A stretch of 19,397 nt of DNA from Accumulibacter sp. (GTDB lineage Bacteria > Pseudomonadota > Gammaproteobacteria > Burkholderiales > Rhodocyclaceae), in NCBI GenBank assembly GCA_003538495.1, contig DPSD01000564.1, forward strand, positions 617 to 20,013, given 5' to 3'. The position numbers and the translations under genes are program-made. Shown here piece by piece: positions 15,703 through 19,397 of this stretch (position 1 is the stretch's first letter; each line of letters opens with the position of its first letter). Below the pieces are notes generated by a model, which had not been told where the DNA came from, searched no databases, and saw nothing but the letters and a program-made list of their open reading frames with translations.

Positions 15703-17553
15703 ATGCTGCAGCGATTGTTCAGCTTCAAGGGTGGCGTCAAACCGCAGACCCACAAGGCGCCGTCGGTGCAGCAGCCGATTGCTCAGGCGCCGCTGCCGGC
15801 GCGTCTGTACGTACCCTTGCACCAGAACATCGGCGGAGTGCCGAACCCGCTGGTCGAAGCCGGCGACCAGGTGCTGAAAGGGCAGTTGATCGGCGGCGCC
15901 GACGGCTGGATGTCGGCCGCCGTGCATGCGCCTACTTCGGGAACCGTGTTGGCGATCGAGGAACACCTTGCCGCGCATCCGTCGGGGCTGACGACGCTGA
16001 CGGTGATCATCGAGCCCGACGGGCGCGACGAGTGGATTGTCCGCACACCGTTCGACCACCGCGCTCTGGCGCCCGAGCGGGTGCGCGAATTGCTGCGCGA
16101 CGCCGGCGTCGTCGGTCTCGGTGGCGCCGTCTTTCCGAGTCATGCCAAGCTCACCGCCGCTCGGTCGGTGCCGGTGGACGAGCTGGTGATCAACGGCGCC
16201 GAGTGCGAGCCGTACATGAGCTGCGACGACATGCTGATGCGTGAGCGTGGCGAAGAGATCGTCCGCGGTATCGCGATCTTCCGTGAGCTGCTGGCTGCCC
16301 GGCGGGTATTGATCGGCATCGAGGACAACAAGCCGGAAGCGATCACGGCGATGCGGTGCGCGGTACAGCAGCTCGGCGAGGACTATCAGGTCGTCGCCGT
16401 TCCGACACGCTATCCGGCCGGCGGTGCCAAGCAGCTGATTCGCGTGTTGACCGGCAAGGAAGTGCCGGCCAGCAAGCGCTCGACCGACCTTGGCGTGCAG
16501 TGTTTCAACGTCGCCACGGTGTACACCGCCTTCCGTGCGCTGGCCTGCGGTGAGCCGGTGATCGCGCGCATCGTCACCCTGACCGGCAATCTCGAACAGC
16601 CGCGCAACTGGGAAGTGCGACTCGGCACGCCGCTGCGCGACCTGGTCGCTCTTGGTCGACCGAAAGCCGACACCAGCCGCTACCTGATGGGTGGGCCGAT
16701 GATGGGTTTCGAGATTCCCGATCTGGACGCGCCGGTGGTCAAGGCGACCAATTGCGTCATCGCCGGCTCGCCGACGATGTTCCCACAGAGTCCGCCCGAA
16801 ATGCCGTGCATTCGCTGTGGCGACTGTGCCGAGGTCTGCCCGCACGAGCTGCAACCCTTCGAGTTGTACTGGTTCGCGCGCGCGCGAAACTTCGGCAAGA
16901 CCCAGGAGTACCACATCTTCGATTGTATCGAGTGCGGCTGCTGCAGCTACGTTTGCCCCTCACACATTCCGCTGGTGCAGTATTTCCGTTTCGCCAAGAG
17001 CGAAATCTGGTCGCGCGAGCGCGAGAAGAACGCCGCCGACGCGGCCAAGGCACGCTTCGAACTGCGCAATGCGCGCGAAGAGCGCGAGCAGGCCGAGAAA
17101 GCCGGGCGGCTGGCCCGCGCGGCGGCGGCCCGGGCCGCCGAGAAGAAGGCGCCGCCGGTCATCGCTTCGGCCGCGGCCCCAGCGACCAGCCTTGCCGCAA
17201 GCCCGGCCACCAGCGCAGCGGTGGTGACTGCCGAGCAGTCGGTGCCGGTGGCGCCCGCAGCGGGCAGCGACGCGGCCGTCTCCTCGGAAGCGCAACCGGC
17301 GGCGCCCGCGCTCGATGCCGACGAGGTCAAGAAGGCGACCATCGTCGCGGCGATGGAGCGTGCTCGCGCGCAGCGCGCGGTCGTGCAGCCGCGAAACACC
17401 GAGCAACTGACCGCCGAGCAGAAGCGACAGCTTGCCGCGGTCGATGCGCGGAGGGCCGCTCTGCGGGCAGAACAGGACGCGACGACCGCAGATCGGCCCG
17501 GCCCCGAGAGAACACTGGAAACGCCGGAGACGCCCAAGCGTAGGGCTGACTGA
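15703..17553 (+). CDS. rnfC: Rnf complex subunit RnfC (NADH-interacting, 2 x [4Fe-4S])
   Basis: RnfC is the peripheral cytoplasmic subunit with Nqo1-like folds. I chose ATG 15703 because GAGG (15691-15694) lies 8 nt upstream; a GTG at 15682 would overlap rnfB. The product is 616 aa. The order is: an RnfC N-terminal barrel-sandwich domain (YVPLHQNIGGVPNPLVEAGD...); an Nqo1-like nucleotide-binding region (GVVGLGGAVFPSHAKL, VINGAECEPYMSCDD); an SLBB-like region; two cluster motifs starting at Cys 369 (CIRCGDCAEVCP) and Cys 408 (CIECGCCSYVCP); and, from about residue 440, an Ala/Glu/Arg-rich tail of ~175 residues that is first coiled-coil-like and then low-complexity. Long tails of this sort are known in proteobacterial RnfC. 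Confidence 0.96.
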   Translation: MLQRLFSFKGGVKPQTHKAPSVQQPIAQAPLPARLYVPLHQNIGGVPNPLVEAGDQVLKGQLIGGADGWMSAAVHAPTSGTVLAIEEHLAAHPSGLTTLTVIIEPDGRDEWIVRTPFDHRALAPERVRELLRDAGVVGLGGAVFPSHAKLTAARSVPVDELVINGAECEPYMSCDDMLMRERGEEIVRGIAIFRELLAARRVLIGIEDNKPEAITAMRCAVQQLGEDYQVVAVPTRYPAGGAKQLIRVLTGKEVPASKRSTDLGVQCFNVATVYTAFRALACGEPVIARIVTLTGNLEQPRNWEVRLGTPLRDLVALGRPKADTSRYLMGGPMMGFEIPDLDAPVVKATNCVIAGSPTMFPQSPPEMPCIRCGDCAEVCPHELQPFELYWFARARNFGKTQEYHIFDCIECGCCSYVCPSHIPLVQYFRFAKSEIWSREREKNAADAAKARFELRNAREEREQAEKAGRLARAAAARAAEKKAPPVIASAAAPATSLAASPATSAAVVTAEQSVPVAPAAGSDAAVSSEAQPAAPALDADEVKKATIVAAMERARAQRAVVQPRNTEQLTAEQKRQLAAVDARRAALRAEQDATTADRPGPERTLETPETPKRRAD

Positions 17554-18575
17554 TGGACTTCACCACCCCCCCTTACCTGCTTGTCGAGCGCAGCAGCGTG
17601 CGCCGCGTCATGCTGCAGGTGTTGCTGGCGCTGCTGCCAGGCGTCGCTGCCTACGTCTGGCTGATCGGCCCGGGGATCGTCGTGCAACTGGCGATCGCCA
17701 CGGTCGCCGCACTGGCCGGCGAAGCGCTGATGCTCGCTCTGCGGCGCAAGCCGCTGGCACTGTTCCTAAGCGATGGCAGTGCCATCGTCACCGCCTGGTT
17801 GATCGCCCTGAGTTTCCCGCCGCTGGCGCCATGGTGGCTGATCGTCGTCGGCACCCTGCTGGCCATCGTCGTCGCCAAGCATCTGTACGGCGGCCTCGGC
17901 CAGAACCCGTTCAATCCGGCGATGGTCGCCTTCGCCGCGTGCATCATCTCTTTTCCGGCCTTGATGTCGCAGTGGCCGATACCTGGTCTGAAGCTGAGCT
18001 TGCTCGAGCAGTTCCAGATCATCGCCGGTGTGCTGCCGCGGATCGACGCGATGAGCGGCGCGACGCCGCTCGACGCACTCAAGACCGCACTCAAGCTGGG
18101 CGAGAGCAAGGTCGATGTGCCGACGCTGCTGGCGACGCAGGACGTTTTCGGTTATTTCGCCGGTCGTGACTGGGAGTGGGTCGCCGGTGGCTACCTGCTG
18201 GGCGGCCTGTGGTTGTGGCAGCGCAGGCTGATCACCTGGCATGCGCCGCTCGGTTTCATCGCCGGCCTGGCTCTGCTGGCTGGTGCGCTGTGGGCGTGGA
18301 ATCCGCAGCAGTTCGCCGATCCGCTGTTCCATCTGTTTTCCGGCGGAGCCATGCTCGGTGCTTTCTTCATCGCCACCGACCCGGTTTCCGGCTGCACGAC
18401 GCCGAAGGGCAAACTGATTTTCGGCGTGCTGGCCGGTCTGATCGCCTACACCATCCGGGTCTTCGGCGGCTTTCCGGACGGCGTTGCCTTCGCCGTACTG
18501 CTGATGAATCTCTGCGTGCCGCTGATCGACATGTACTCGCAGCCGCCGATTTTCGGCCTCAAGAACGAGCCATGA
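17553..18575 (+). CDS. rnfD: Rnf complex membrane subunit RnfD (FMN-binding)
   Basis: An integral membrane subunit carrying covalently bound FMN, 340 aa, with about eight to ten hydrophobic helices. The flavinylation motif DAMSGAT fits the Dxx(s/t)gAT rule with Thr 171 as the attachment residue. Other conserved stretches are LFLSDGSAIVTAWLIAL, GGLGQNPFNPAMVAFA and FIATDPVSGCTTPKGK. The start ATG overlaps the rnfC stop (TGATG), and the stop overlaps the rnfG start (ATGA). Both overlaps point to coupled translation and one operon. Confidence 0.97.
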   Translation: MDFTTPPYLLVERSSVRRVMLQVLLALLPGVAAYVWLIGPGIVVQLAIATVAALAGEALMLALRRKPLALFLSDGSAIVTAWLIALSFPPLAPWWLIVVGTLLAIVVAKHLYGGLGQNPFNPAMVAFAACIISFPALMSQWPIPGLKLSLLEQFQIIAGVLPRIDAMSGATPLDALKTALKLGESKVDVPTLLATQDVFGYFAGRDWEWVAGGYLLGGLWLWQRRLITWHAPLGFIAGLALLAGALWAWNPQQFADPLFHLFSGGAMLGAFFIATDPVSGCTTPKGKLIFGVLAGLIAYTIRVFGGFPDGVAFAVLLMNLCVPLIDMYSQPPIFGLKNEP

Positions 18576-19243
18576 CGCCACCCGTCAAGACCATTAGCGC
18601 GCCGCAGATGGCGGTGCGTACGGCGATCGTCCTGTTCGTCTTCGTGGTCGCGTTTACCAGCCTGCTGGCTGCCGCTCACCTGTGGACGCAGCCGGCCATC
18701 GAGGCGGCGGCGGCGGCCGAAAAGATGAAACTGATCGGCGAGGTGCTGCCCGGGGCCCTGTTCGATAACGACCTGCTCAACGACAGCCGGCAGTTGGCGC
18801 CGAGCGCCGCGCTGGGCCTCGACGAGCCGTCGACCGCCTATCTGGCGCGCCAGGCTGGCGTCGCCAGCGCGCTGGTTTTCGAAGCCGTCGCCCCGGACGG
18901 CTATTCCGGCAAGATTCGGCTGTTGATTGCGGTCGCCGCCGACGGTACCCTGCTCGGGGTCCGCGTCACCCAGCACAAGGAGACGCCCGGACTCGGCGAC
19001 TACATCGATCCGCGCAAGGACAAGAACAAGGAGCGCCCGTGGATCAGGCAGTTCGACGGGCTGTCGCTGGCCAGCGTGGCCGATAGCGAATGGCGGGTCA
19101 GGAAAGACCAGGGGCGCTTCGACGCGGTCGCCGGCGCGACAGTTACCCCGCGCGCGGTGATCAAGGCGGTGCACCGGGCGTTGCAGTACGTCGCCGAGAA
19201 CCGCCAGCAACTCTTTTCATCCGATCCGCGAGGGAGCCAGTGA
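18572..19243 (+). CDS. rnfG: Rnf complex subunit RnfG (covalent FMN)
   Basis: A membrane-anchored subunit with an FMN domain on the periplasmic side, 223 aa. A single N-terminal helix (AIVLFVFVVAFTSLLAAA) is followed by the FMN-binding domain: SGKIRLLIAVAADGTLLGVRV, then HKETPGLGD. The flavin attachment motif is DAVAGAT with Thr 190, where the small residue after Dxx is Ala instead of the usual Ser/Thr; the Gly-Ala-Thr core is intact. ATG 18572 overlaps the rnfD stop by 4 nt. The frame extends upstream inside rnfD, but that part is not coding. The stop overlaps the rnfE GTG. Confidence 0.96.
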   Translation: MTPPVKTISAPQMAVRTAIVLFVFVVAFTSLLAAAHLWTQPAIEAAAAAEKMKLIGEVLPGALFDNDLLNDSRQLAPSAALGLDEPSTAYLARQAGVASALVFEAVAPDGYSGKIRLLIAVAADGTLLGVRVTQHKETPGLGDYIDPRKDKNKERPWIRQFDGLSLASVADSEWRVRKDQGRFDAVAGATVTPRAVIKAVHRALQYVAENRQQLFSSDPRGSQ

Positions 19244-19397
19244 TCAGCCGCGACGAATTCCGCCAGATCATGGACAACGGGGTCTGGCACCAGAACTCCA
19301 GCCTGATCCAGATCCTCGGCCTGTGTCCGCTGCTGGCGGTGACCACCACGCTGGTCAATGGCGTGATGCTCTCGCTGGCGACGATCATCGTCATGGC
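19240..19397 (+). CDS. rnfE: Rnf complex membrane subunit RnfE, 5' part (3' end outside window)
   Basis: RnfE is the membrane partner of RnfA, with inverted topology. The first 52 codons are present. GTG 19240 overlaps the rnfG TGA as GTGA, and AGGGAG at 19231-19236 lies just upstream with short spacing. The sequence (DNGVWHQNSSLIQILGLCPL, then LAVTTTLVNGVMLSLATIIV) matches the RnfE/RsxE N-terminus, including the conserved GLCPLLAVT stretch with the Cys near the [2Fe-2S] site. The gene runs off the end of the window. Confidence 0.94.
   Translation, partial: MISRDEFRQIMDNGVWHQNSSLIQILGLCPLLAVTTTLVNGVMLSLATIIVM

Noticed and set aside
1..19397. CRISPR arrays, tRNA/rRNA genes, insertion sequences, prophage or defence genes
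   Set aside because: No regularly spaced repeats, no RNA gene signature, and no transposase, integrase, nuclease or toxin-like protein was recognised in any frame read.

Overview
The window is a high-GC, tightly packed stretch of a Gram-negative chromosome. Four traits suggest a betaproteobacterium of the Rhodocyclales / Candidatus Accumulibacter type: the nusA-infB-rbfA-truB order, a quinone-dependent class 2 PyrD, an rnfABCDGE cluster, and several PEP-CTERM (exosortase-sorted) surface proteins. This placement is inference from gene content; no marker comparison was possible.

Layout. (1) 1-5136, plus strand: the 3' part of nusA, then infB, rbfA and truB, with almost no spacing. This is the conserved transcription-termination / translation-initiation / ribosome-maturation operon. 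(2) 5184-6240, minus strand: a single-gene PEP-CTERM unit with its own terminator, and with a sigma-54-type promoter, an IHF-like site and a far-upstream motif in 6354-6472. (3) 6515-8768, minus strand: a three-gene tungstate-type ABC importer, tupA-tupB-tupC. (4) 8937-10142, plus strand: a protein with a degenerate EAL domain and an HDOD domain. It is followed by the broken remains (10192-10816) of a PAS...EAL cyclic-di-GMP protein. (5) 10970-13223: two divergently transcribed, paralogous PEP-CTERM genes facing away from a 617-bp control region. Each has a sigma-54-type promoter and the same far-upstream motif as the first PEP-CTERM gene. (6) 13396-14433: pyrD. (7) 14482-19397, plus strand: a sigma-70-type promoter, then rnfA, rnfB, rnfC, rnfD, rnfG and the first part of rnfE. 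These encode the membrane complex that couples ferredoxin/NADH redox chemistry to ion transport.

How the parts fit. The housekeeping ends (nusA operon, pyrD, rnf) flank an accessory middle that looks devoted to the cell surface and to signalling. The clearest non-genic signal is shared by all three PEP-CTERM genes: a sigma-54 -24/-12 element and, 63-87 nt further upstream, a 16-nt motif GTCG-N6-TTTACA. Published work on proteobacterial PEP-CTERM genes (Haft and colleagues) describes single-gene operons with long upstream regions sharing a cis-site with a sigma-54 motif, associated with the PrsK/PrsR two-component system. These promoters fit that scheme. PrsK, PrsR and the exosortase are not in this window. 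No tRNA, rRNA, CRISPR array, insertion sequence or prophage gene was recognised.
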